In this document: positions 53,707 through 59,609 of the stretch, piece by piece
How positions within the stretch are numbered: the first letter of the stretch is position 1
Layout: each line of letters starts with the position of its first letter
Assembly: GCF_900167415.1 (NCBI RefSeq)
Contig: NZ_FUWU01000015.1
Coordinates: 1-59,609, forward strand
DNA length: 59,609 nt
Direction of reading: 5' to 3'
Source of the DNA: Fibrobacter intestinalis
GTDB taxonomy: Bacteria > Fibrobacterota > Fibrobacteria > Fibrobacterales > Fibrobacteraceae
Translations under genes and position numbers: made by a program
The notes under the pieces: model-generated
Databases searched by the model: none
What the model saw: only the letters and a program-made list of their open reading frames with translations
Told to the model about the DNA's origin: nothing

Positions 53707-54756
53707 ATGACTCTGCATGATTTTAGAAATCCCATTTTCGCACTCGCCATTCTCGCCATCGTTTTCCTCGCCGCCTGTGGCGACGATAGCGGATCTTCCG
53801 CCAGCGGGAACGCCATCCCCGAAGCGGACCCCAATGCGACCCTTGTTTCTCAGGTTCCTGTGGGGGATGTTTACTCGGACATGACTGTCCGCGATGCAAA
53901 CGGCAATGTGGTGGGCGTATTTGACCCGAACACAGGCTACATCACGCTGAGCGATGGAAATGTCGTGACGATGAATGGGGGACTGATTTTGGCCATATCT
54001 TCAAATTCGTTGTTGCCAGAAGTTTCATCCTCTAGCGTAGAAGTTGCGTCGAGCTCGTCTATGACAGAAGTAAGCTCCTCGTCGATGGAAGTCGTTTCCA
54101 GTAGTTCTAGTTCATCTGCAATTTCTTACGGAACTCTCACGGATGCCCGCGATGGTCAGTTCTACAAGACCGTGAAAATCGGCGAGCAAATTTGGATGGC
54201 GGAGAACTTGAACTATGATTACAATGGAGGAACCGCTAAAAGTTACTGCTACAACGACGAGCCGGATTCCTGCGCCAAGTATGGACGGCTCTACACTTGG
54301 GCTGCAGCGATGGACAGTGTCGGGGTCTTTGGCGATGGCGGCAAGGGTTGCGGTGGTTATGGTGTGACATGTAAGGCGACGTATCCGGTTCGCGGTGTCT
54401 GCCCCGAAGGTTGGCATCTGCCCAGTGATGGGGAATGGCAGACTCTGTTTAAGACTGTCGGCGGTACGGGTGTCGCAGGAACAAAGCTGAAGTCCACTAG
54501 TGGCTGGGATGATTATGATGGCAAAAGCGGCAACGGATCGGACAAATACGGCTTTTCCGTGTTGCCGGCGGGCGACCGCCGTGTCGGTGGCAGTTACCTC
54601 GACGCCGGCGAGCACGCCTTCTTCTGGAGTTCTACGGGGGGTAGCAGCTACAATGCGTACTACTGGTACTTCAGCTTCGACATCGAGGACGTGAACTCGG
54701 ATTACGACAGCAAGCACCACGGGTTTTCCGTACGTTGCCTCAGGGACCTCAACTAG
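53707..54756 (+). CDS. FISUMP-domain lipoprotein with hypervariable C-terminus (copy A)
   Basis: A 349-residue lipoprotein (lipobox FLAAC near residue 24). Residues 35-95 hold a short beta region (LVSQVPVGDVYSDMTVRDAN, GYITLSDG). A Ser-rich linker of about 45 residues follows, then the Fibrobacter major paralogous domain: DARDGQFYKTVKIGEQIWMA, ENLNY, AKYGRLYTW, RGVCPEGWHLPSDGEWQ, GFSVLPAG and GFSVRCLRD. The domain is probably a C-type-lectin-like fold; the stretch between LPAG and GFSVRC is hypervariable among copies. It is probably surface-exposed. A GC-rich hairpin follows the stop. Confidence 0.88.
   Translation: MTLHDFRNPIFALAILAIVFLAACGDDSGSSASGNAIPEADPNATLVSQVPVGDVYSDMTVRDANGNVVGVFDPNTGYITLSDGNVVTMNGGLILAISSNSLLPEVSSSSVEVASSSSMTEVSSSSMEVVSSSSSSSAISYGTLTDARDGQFYKTVKIGEQIWMAENLNYDYNGGTAKSYCYNDEPDSCAKYGRLYTWAAAMDSVGVFGDGGKGCGGYGVTCKATYPVRGVCPEGWHLPSDGEWQTLFKTVGGTGVAGTKLKSTSGWDDYDGKSGNGSDKYGFSVLPAGDRRVGGSYLDAGEHAFFWSSTGGSSYNAYYWYFSFDIEDVNSDYDSKHHGFSVRCLRDLN
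54574..54726 (+). other. Candidate DGR variable region A
   Basis: Codons from the LPAG-G end to the GFSVRC block. Compared with 56174-56332 and 56891-57043, most differing codons keep the third base (C or T) and change positions 1 and 2 only: TAC/GAC/AAC, TTC/TCC/AGC, GAC/GCC/GGC, AAC/TTC/TTC, GAC/CAC/TTC. Unvaried codons between them (GCG TAC, TGG, GTG, TCG, AAG, GGG) are identical. Confidence 0.55.
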
Positions 54757-54758
54757 GG

Positions 54759-54776
54759 GCGGGGTAGGGCCCCCGC
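54759..54776 (+). repeat. GC-rich inverted repeat just after copy A
   Basis: GCGGGG and CCCCGC pair across a 6-base loop, three bases past the stop codon of copy A and about 30 bases from the variable stretch. It is not followed by T. GC-rich hairpins at a comparable place help target recognition in known DGRs; here it is seen only after copy A. Confidence 0.5.
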
Positions 54777-54786
54777 TCCTAGCTGA

Positions 54787-54863
54787 GGCCTAGCCGTAGG
54801 CAAGGCCGCCCTTCCTTTTCCGCTGTTTTGCTGTAGTCACGACTATGGAACATTAGGAATTGT
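54787..54863 (+). repeat. Post-FISUMP repeat module, copy 1
   Basis: GGCCTAGCCGTAGGCAAGGC, then TTCCTTTTCCGCTG and GCTGTAGTCACGACTATGGA, ends ACATTAGGAATTGT. It matches 58859-58935 with few changes. It follows the FISUMP stop codon in both places. Confidence 0.8.
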
Positions 54864-54914
54864 CAGTGCTTCGGCACAACCCCAAAAATTCACCTAAAAA
54901 AAGGAGTAATCAAA

Positions 54915-55487
54915 ATGGAAACAATGAAAGAATCAATTCAAAAATTACTGCAATCTATTAATGCGAAGGATTTTAATATAGAAGGTCCTTTCCCAATAAA
55001 AGATTTGCAGGCTGGGAAAGTCGATGTTCCAAAATCTGCCGGAGTTTACTTTGTCGGCAAAATCGATGACACAAAATCCTTGCGGGCTTGTTCGGCAAAA
55101 GCTTGCAATCTCGAAAAGGGGACGCGTGTTAAATGGTATGAATTGGATTCGTTGGAGAAAAAATTGAACGCAGGCGATGTCGTTCTCTATATCGGGAAAG
55201 CGAATCCTGAATCGGAAGATTCTAAGTATGGTTTGAAAGACCGATTAAGGAATTATATGAAAAGCCAAGAAGATTTTCAAAAAGGAAAATCATCAAATCA
55301 TCAAGGTGGGCGCGCCATTTGGCAATTAGAAAATGCCAAAGAACTGGGCGTTTGCTGGATTCAAACCAAAGATGCAAGCGAAGCGAAAGAGCTGGAAAAA
55401 GCTCTGCTGAAAAAATACAAGGAAGACAATCCTAACGCTGGACTTGAAGGTCGCGAGGCTTATCCCTTCGCCAACTGGCGTTTATAA
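54915..55487 (+). CDS. GIY-YIG-like protein, copy 1
   Basis: A 190-residue cytoplasmic protein. The GIY and YIG motifs are GVYFVG (about 44) and VVLYIGKAN (about 93), followed by the conserved Arg in LKDRLRNYM and a candidate catalytic Glu in EAKELEKALLKKYKE. HQGGRAIWQLENA and the end YPFANWRL are shared with the copy at 57210. GIY-YIG folds cut or nick nucleic acids, but the substrate here is unknown and degenerate members exist. It is preceded by AAAAAAAGGAGTAATC, the same leader as copy 2, and ends 29 bases before a FISUMP lipoprotein gene. Confidence 0.72.
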   Translation: METMKESIQKLLQSINAKDFNIEGPFPIKDLQAGKVDVPKSAGVYFVGKIDDTKSLRACSAKACNLEKGTRVKWYELDSLEKKLNAGDVVLYIGKANPESEDSKYGLKDRLRNYMKSQEDFQKGKSSNHQGGRAIWQLENAKELGVCWIQTKDASEAKELEKALLKKYKEDNPNAGLEGREAYPFANWRL

Positions 55488-55516
55488 AAGAATAGCATGG
55501 CCATATAGGAGATTAT

Positions 55517-57073
55517 ATGAATCGGCACAAATTCAAGAAATCGGTTTTAGGTTTGTTGATAATGCTTTTCCTCGCCGCTTGCGGCGACAGCGGCTCTTCC
55601 GTGAATGGGGGACCGATTTCGGCCATATCTTCAAATTCGTTGTTGCCAGAAGTTTCATCCTCTAGCGTAGAAGTTGCGCCGAGCTCGTCTATGACAGAAG
55701 TAAGCTCCTCGTCGATGGAAGTCGTTTCCAGTAGTTCTAGTTCATCTGCAATTTCTTACGGAACTCTCACGGATGCCCGCGATGGTCAGTTCTACAAGAC
55801 CGTGACCATTGGAACCCAAACATGGATGGCGGAGAATTTGAATTATGAGACTGCCAATAGCTACTGCCCCAACGCCGCGCGGGATCTCTGCGTCAAGTAT
55901 GGCAGGCTCTACCTGTGGAGCACCGCCATGGACAGTGCCGGAGTCTTTAGCGACAGCGGCAAGGGCTGTGGTTTTGGCCTGACTTGTTCTGCAAAGGAAC
56001 CGGTTCGCGGAGTCTGCCCCGAAGGCTGGCACCTGCCCAGCAAAGAGGAATGGAATACGTTGTTCGCGGCTGTCGGTGGTGAGTATGTCGCAGGAACAAA
56101 GCTCAAGTCCAAGAGCGGTTGGCTCAATGATGGCAGCACGGACGAATACGGCTTTTCCGTGTTGCCGGCGGGCAGCCGCCTTGGTGGCGGTGACGGTTAC
56201 CACTACGCCGGCGAGCGCGCCGACTTCTGGACTTCTACGGAGGTCAGCAGCGACGATGCGTACTACTGGGAATTCAGCTCCGCCTACGGGCGCGTGTTCT
56301 CGGATTACCACTACCACAAGTACAGCGGGTATTCCGTACGTTGCCTCAGGGACTCGGGTGCTTTTAATGACTCTAGTGCATTTAATCAGAATACGGAGCC
56401 TGTTTCATCCTCTAGCGTAGAAGCTGTGTCGAGTTCATCTATCGATTATGGAGAGTTCACCGATTCCCGTGATGGTCAGGTTTACAAGACTGTGAAAATC
56501 GGCGAGCAAATTTGGATGGCGGAGAATTTGAAGTACGCCTACTTGCAGCCAACAAGTACAGAAGATTCCTCTAGCTTCTGCTACAGAAACGAACCGGATT
56601 CCTGCGCCAAATATGGACGGTTTTATTGGTGGAGTGCCGCGATGGACAGCGCCGGGGTCTTTAGCGATGGCGGCAAGGGCTGCGGCTACAAAGTAAAGTG
56701 CAATGCGACGGAATCGGTTCGAGGCGTTTGTCCGAAAGGTTGGCATTTGCCCAGCAATACGGAATGGAAGATTCTATTCGCGACCGTCGGCGACACGAGT
56801 ATTGCCGGAATACTCCTCAAGTCCAAGAGCGGCTGGTACAGTGATGGCTATGGCATGGACATTTACGGCTTTTCCGTGTTGCCAGCGGGCTACTGCGGTG
56901 GCACTGGCCATTACGGCAATGTCGGCAAGGGCGCTTACTTCTGGAGTTCTACGGAGGACGGCAGCAACGATGCGTACTTCTGGGGCTTCGACAGCGGCTA
57001 CGAGGGCGTGTTCTCGGGTTACTTCGACAAGAGCCTCGGGTATTCCGTCCGTTGCCTCAAGGACTCAGAGTGA
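55517..57073 (+). CDS. Double-domain FISUMP lipoprotein (copies B and C)
   Basis: A 518-residue lipoprotein (MNRHKFKKSVLGLLIML, lipobox LAAC). Unlike copy A it lacks the N-terminal beta region and goes directly to the Ser-rich linker, which is nearly identical to that of copy A over about 200 bases. Two FISUMP domains follow, joined by a second short Ser linker: B (about residues 82-280, ending GYSVRCLRDSG) and C (about 312-517, ending GYSVRCLKDSE). Both have the GVCPxGWHLPS, GFSVLPAG and FWxSTE blocks. Their C-terminal stretches carry the same codon-position pattern of variation as copy A. AGGAG precedes the start. Confidence 0.88.
   Translation: MNRHKFKKSVLGLLIMLFLAACGDSGSSVNGGPISAISSNSLLPEVSSSSVEVAPSSSMTEVSSSSMEVVSSSSSSSAISYGTLTDARDGQFYKTVTIGTQTWMAENLNYETANSYCPNAARDLCVKYGRLYLWSTAMDSAGVFSDSGKGCGFGLTCSAKEPVRGVCPEGWHLPSKEEWNTLFAAVGGEYVAGTKLKSKSGWLNDGSTDEYGFSVLPAGSRLGGGDGYHYAGERADFWTSTEVSSDDAYYWEFSSAYGRVFSDYHYHKYSGYSVRCLRDSGAFNDSSAFNQNTEPVSSSSVEAVSSSSIDYGEFTDSRDGQVYKTVKIGEQIWMAENLKYAYLQPTSTEDSSSFCYRNEPDSCAKYGRFYWWSAAMDSAGVFSDGGKGCGYKVKCNATESVRGVCPKGWHLPSNTEWKILFATVGDTSIAGILLKSKSGWYSDGYGMDIYGFSVLPAGYCGGTGHYGNVGKGAYFWSSTEDGSNDAYFWGFDSGYEGVFSGYFDKSLGYSVRCLKDSE
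56174..56332 (+). other. Candidate DGR variable region B
   Basis: Variable stretch of the first FISUMP domain. In the first block its codons read AGC CGC CTT GGT GGC, GAC GGT TAC CAC TAC, with CGC and GAC where copy A has CAC and TTC. One codon longer than copies A and C in each of the two sub-blocks. Confidence 0.55.
56891..57043 (+). other. Candidate DGR variable region C
   Basis: Variable stretch of the second FISUMP domain of the same gene, with TAC TGC GGT GGC ACT, TTC tgg GGC TTC GAC AGC, and TTC GAC aag AGC CTC before GGG TAT TCC. The frame ending is conserved (GGG TAT TCC GTC CGT TGC). Confidence 0.55.
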
Positions 57074-57077
57074 GGCA

Positions 57078-57170
57078 GCCCTTCGATAAGCGGTCTCTGA
57101 GCCTTGGTTAGCGTGCTTTGAGAACCGGTCCCTGAGCTTGTCGAAGGGCCGCAACCATGCTTCGGCAAGT
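57078..57170. repeat. TTCGA..CTCAGGGACC repeat cluster
   Basis: Several half-units: CCCTTCGATAAGCGGTCTCT, GGTCCCTGAGCTTGTCGAAG, ATGCTTCGGCAAG, in both orientations, between the double-domain FISUMP gene and the second GIY-YIG gene. It replaces the post-FISUMP module seen after the other two FISUMP genes. Confidence 0.7.
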
Positions 57171-57209
57171 ACAATCCCAAAAATTCACCTAAAAAAAGGA
57201 GTAATCACA

Positions 57210-57797
57210 ATGGAAACAATGAAAGAAATCGAAGGACTCGTGCACTTAGGTTCTATCCAAAAATTTCAAAATTGCATGCCTCAAATTCGAGAAAGAATTC
57301 GAAATGTCCCCAAAAAGGATGTTCACCGGATTAAAGACTTGATTGCTAGCATCAAGAATAAGAATTGCGAAATCCCCGAAGCTCCCGGGCTTTATTTTGT
57401 CGGGCAGTGGACGGAGCCCCAAAATTTGACTTTATGCACCGCCGAGTCCCTTGAATACAAGGCGATAAAAGGCGGCTGGTTCGATAAAAAATGGGAAGCA
57501 GTCAATGAAAAATTGAAGCGAAATTCGAGATTGCTCTATATCGGCAAAGCCGAAAATCTAAATGACAGAGTTTCTTGCTATATGGAATTTGTCGATGACA
57601 TCGTAAAGGGCAAAACATCAAAAAAATCCCATCGTGGTGGACGTGCGATTTGCTTGCTAAAGGAAGTTCCTGAATTGGAAATCTTCTGGTTTTCCCTTTC
57701 TGGTTTGGATATCGATCCGGAAATTGTAGAAAAGCAGCTTCTCTTGAATTATAAGGCTGCACATCATGACTATCCCTTCGCCAACTGGCGTTTATGA
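57210..57797 (+). CDS. GIY-YIG-like protein, copy 2
   Basis: A 195-residue paralogue of the protein at 54915. It starts METMKEIEGL (copy 1 METMKESIQK) from the same AAAAAAAGGAG leader. GLYFVG and LLYIGKAENLNDRVSCYM give the GIY and YIG motifs and Arg; KKSHRGGRAICLLKEV and DYPFANWRL match copy 1. Between the two motifs the sequences differ strongly. A Glu (PEIVEKQLLLNYKAA) stands at the expected catalytic place. The stop is 23 bases before the start of the next FISUMP lipoprotein gene, with AGGAG in between. Confidence 0.72.
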   Translation: METMKEIEGLVHLGSIQKFQNCMPQIRERIRNVPKKDVHRIKDLIASIKNKNCEIPEAPGLYFVGQWTEPQNLTLCTAESLEYKAIKGGWFDKKWEAVNEKLKRNSRLLYIGKAENLNDRVSCYMEFVDDIVKGKTSKKSHRGGRAICLLKEVPELEIFWFSLSGLDIDPEIVEKQLLLNYKAAHHDYPFANWRL

Positions 57798-57820
57798 AGA
57801 ACGGCCATACAGGAGATCAT

Positions 57821-58843
57821 ATGAATCGGCACAAATTCAAGAAATCCATTTTAGGGTTAATGATAATGCTTTTTCTCGCCGCCTGCAGCGACAGCGGCTC
57901 TTCCGTGAATGGAAACACTATTCCCGAAGCAGACTCCAATACAACCCTTGTCTCTCAGGTTCCTGTGGGGGATGTTTACTCGGATTTGACCGTCCGCGAT
58001 GCAAACGGCAGTGTGGTGGGCGTATTTGATCCGAACACAGGCTACATCACGTTGAGCGATGGAAGAGTCGTGACAATGGACGGTAATTCGATTTTTGAGT
58101 CGTCATCCAGCTCGTCGGCAATCGTTTCTTCGTCCAGTGAAAAAGTTTCCAGCTCGTCTGTAACGGAAATCCAGGAAAAGCCGAACTGGAAATATCTGAA
58201 TCCATACATCTCCTACGGGATGTTTCAGGACTCCCGCGACGGTCAGGTTTACAAGACCGTGAAAATTGGCGATCAAATTTGGATGGCGGAGAATTTGAAT
58301 TACGCTTATTTGCAGCCAACAAGTACAGAAGTTTCCTCCAGTTTCTGCTACAGCAACAAGCCGGATTCTTGCGCCAAATACGGAAGGCTCTACCTTTGGA
58401 GTGCTGCCATGGACAGTGCCGGGGTCTTTGGCGATGGTGGCAAGGGCTGTGGTTATTATGGCAAAACTTGCTCTGCAAAGGAATCAATTCGCGGAGTCTG
58501 CCCCGAAGGCTGGCACCTGCCTAGTAATGCGGAATGGTGGACTTTGATTGAGACTATCGGCGACACGAGTGTCGCCGGGAAAAAGCTCAAATCCGCTAAC
58601 GGATGGTACAAAGGCGATAATGGTACGGATGAATACGGCTTTTCCGTGTTGCCTTCAGGATTTCTTTATGACTATGGGGCTTTTGCTAAAGTTGGTGAAT
58701 TTCCTCATTTTTGGACTTCTACGGAGGGGAGTAGCAGTCGCACATACGCTTGGCAACTTTACCATGACATTGGACGAGCAAAACCGTATACCGATATTAA
58801 AAATTATGGATTCTCGATTCGTTGCGTCAAGGATTTTGACTGA
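57821..58843 (+). CDS. FISUMP-domain lipoprotein (copy D)
   Basis: A 340-residue lipoprotein (MNRHKFKKSILGLMIMLFLA, lipobox FLAAC), with the beta region of copy A (VSQVPVGDVYSDLTVRDANG), Ser linker and one FISUMP domain (DSRDGQVYKTVKIGDQIWMA, RGVCPEGWHLPSNAEWWTL, GFSVLPSG, GFSIRCVKDFD). The ATG at 57821 was chosen for its AGGAG site and because it opens the signal peptide; the track-length start upstream lies in the GIY-YIG gene end. Its C-terminal stretch uses mixed codons (GCT AAA GTT GGT GAA) and does not share the NNC pattern of copies A-C. Confidence 0.88.
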   Translation: MNRHKFKKSILGLMIMLFLAACSDSGSSVNGNTIPEADSNTTLVSQVPVGDVYSDLTVRDANGSVVGVFDPNTGYITLSDGRVVTMDGNSIFESSSSSSAIVSSSSEKVSSSSVTEIQEKPNWKYLNPYISYGMFQDSRDGQVYKTVKIGDQIWMAENLNYAYLQPTSTEVSSSFCYSNKPDSCAKYGRLYLWSAAMDSAGVFGDGGKGCGYYGKTCSAKESIRGVCPEGWHLPSNAEWWTLIETIGDTSVAGKKLKSANGWYKGDNGTDEYGFSVLPSGFLYDYGAFAKVGEFPHFWTSTEGSSSRTYAWQLYHDIGRAKPYTDIKNYGFSIRCVKDFD

Positions 58844-58858
58844 GACGAGCAATGCGAC

Positions 58859-58935
58859 GGCCTAGCCGTAGGCAAGGCCGTCCATCCTTTTCCGCTGCTT
58901 TGCTGTAGTCACGGCTATGGAACATTAGGAATTGT
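58859..58935 (+). repeat. Post-FISUMP repeat module, copy 2
   Basis: See 54787: the same GGCCTAGCCGTAGGCAAGGC opening and GCTGTAGTCACGGCTATGGA. Here it is followed by another TTCGGCAAGC repeat (58938-58990). Confidence 0.8.
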
Positions 58936-58937
58936 AG

Positions 58938-58990
58938 TACTTCGGCAAGCACACTAACCGGTGGTCCTTGAGCCTGTCTAAGGGCACTCG
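58938..58990. repeat. TTCGA..CTCAGGGACC repeat copy
   Basis: ACTTCGGCAAGCACACTAAC and GGTGGTCCTTGAGCCTGTCT are two half-units with an AACCGGTGG junction, as in the other copies. The rest of the gap up to 59045 is AT-rich and holds only the promoter below. Confidence 0.65.
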
Positions 58991-59045
58991 CCGCTAACCA
59001 CTAGTCGCCAACCGCACCTTTTACAAATTGTTTACAAATTCACCA

Positions 59046-59073
59046 TTGACAAAATTTCGGGCTTTCCTATAAT
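59046..59073 (+). promoter_or_regulatory. Consensus sigma-70 promoter of the Rpn-like nuclease gene
   Basis: A perfect TTGACA (59046-59051) and a perfect TATAAT (59068-59073) are 16 bases apart. The start codon is 72 bases downstream. Confidence 0.85.
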
Positions 59074-59102
59074 CCCTCCCGCGCACGAAAGCTCCGCAAT
59101 GG

Positions 59103-59132
59103 CATCCAAAAATCTGGATGTCTTTTCTTTTT
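59103..59132 (+). terminator. Attenuator-like hairpin in the leader of the nuclease gene
   Basis: CATCCA and TGGATG pair across a 6-base loop and are followed by TCTTTTCTTTTTC, then the AAAGGAG ribosome site. A terminator-like structure lies inside the 5' leader. Confidence 0.5.
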
Positions 59133-59144
59133 CAAAGGAGCACT

Positions 59145-59609
59145 ATGCCCGCGCAAAATCCGCAATTCTCGCAAATCTCGCAATTTCCGCAAAATCCGTC
59201 CCTCGACAGGGCCCACGACAAGGGCACCGAAGCCGGGGAAAGCCGCATCCCGCCCATCCTCCGGGGGAAAACCTACCTGGACCCGCTCTACGACCCCGCC
59301 TTCCGCGCCTTCTTCTCCGACGAGGCCGCCCTGAAGGACTTTCTCGACGCCCTGCTCCGCCTGCCCCCGGGACGCCGCATCGAACGGCTCTCCTTCACTT
59401 TCGCGGACCCCGTGGAGTTCCGCATCCCCGGGCCGAAGACGGTGGTCTTCGACATCCACGCCTTCACCGAGGACGGACGCTTCCTGGACATCGAGATGCA
59501 GCGGGCGAAGCACTCCTTCCTCGTGGACCGGATGCTGCTCTACAGCGCGTTCCTCGCCATCAAGGGCAAGCAGGCGATGGAGTCCTCGCCGGAAAGCCTC
59601 TCCCTGGAA
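59145..59609 (+). CDS. PD-(D/E)XK nuclease / Rpn-like transposase, 3' part outside window
   Basis: The first 155 residues of a protein running off the window. A Gln- and Pro-rich N-terminal run (QNPQFSQISQFPQNPS) precedes the domain: YLDPLYDPAFRAFFSDEAAL, LKDFLDALLRLPPGRRIERL, then the nuclease core VVFDIHAFTEDGRFLDIEMQ with D and ExQ, and RAKHSFLVDRMLLYSAFLA. This is the layout of recombination-promoting nucleases of the Rpn family. The coding sequence is much richer in GC than its neighbours (most codons end in C or G), which suggests recent transfer. Strong promoter and AAAGGAG site. Confidence 0.85.
   Translation, partial: MPAQNPQFSQISQFPQNPSLDRAHDKGTEAGESRIPPILRGKTYLDPLYDPAFRAFFSDEAALKDFLDALLRLPPGRRIERLSFTFADPVEFRIPGPKTVVFDIHAFTEDGRFLDIEMQRAKHSFLVDRMLLYSAFLAIKGKQAMESSPESLSLE

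Noticed and set aside
53707-58843. Local DGR reverse transcriptase in the FISUMP array
   Set aside because: All frames between the FISUMP genes were read; only the GIY-YIG-like proteins are there, with no YxDD-type RT motif and no template-like repeat.

Overview
The window reads as a chromosomal segment of a member of the Fibrobacterota (Fibrobacter or a close relative). It carries four copies (in three genes) of the Fibrobacter succinogenes major paralogous (FISUMP-type) domain, large secreted plant-polymer proteins with Ser-rich linkers and C-terminal sorting-like domains, a Fibrobacter-type LexA box in front of recA, and long repeat-filled intergenic gaps. No rRNA or tRNA gene was seen. 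All calls come from reading the translated sequence; no database search was run.

Layout. 0-5.7 kb: tail of an IS5-family transposase, two convergent envelope or secreted proteins, the pncC-recA pair, mltG and a small secreted SH3-like protein. 6.0-9.1 kb: a minus-strand run of small acetyltransferases and a P-loop kinase, two of which carry single in-frame stop codons, then a metallo-beta-lactamase-fold hydrolase. 9.2-16.4 kb: a DUF4874/DUF4832-like secreted protein, dus plus an M23/LysM peptidase, a large HExxH secreted protein and rluE. 16.4-21.5 kb: guaA and an OmpA-like protein among dense intergenic repeats, with an orphan MmeI-C-like fragment. 21.5-37.3 kb: a compact housekeeping block (thiL, PilB/GspE-type ATPase, pcrA, gatC, kdsB, pyrG, a ComEA-like protein, PilM, PilN/O-like, rsmD, coaD, rhomboid, PfkB kinase), mostly with overlapping start/stop codons. 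37.4-47.6 kb: pectate lyase-like protein, a flippase-like membrane protein, a LamG lipoprotein, a GT2 glycosyltransferase, a beta-barrel protein, rplU-rpmA and a secreted protein.

47.6-59.6 kb is accessory. It holds a repeat island, a tyrosine recombinase split at an A8 tract, two small membrane proteins, a decayed GLUG/InlB-repeat adhesin, and then an alternating array: FISUMP lipoprotein, GIY-YIG-like protein, double-domain FISUMP lipoprotein, GIY-YIG-like protein, FISUMP lipoprotein. It ends in the 5' part of a GC-rich PD-(D/E)XK (Rpn-like) nuclease gene.

The most notable observation is in that array. Three of the four FISUMP domains differ at their C-termini almost only at codon positions 1 and 2, with NNC or NNT codons and a fixed third base. 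This is the pattern left by adenine-directed mutagenesis of a diversity-generating retroelement (DGR). No reverse transcriptase or template repeat was seen in the window, so a DGR would have to act from elsewhere. The array could be a surface-display system whose variable ligand-binding domains are diversified in trans.
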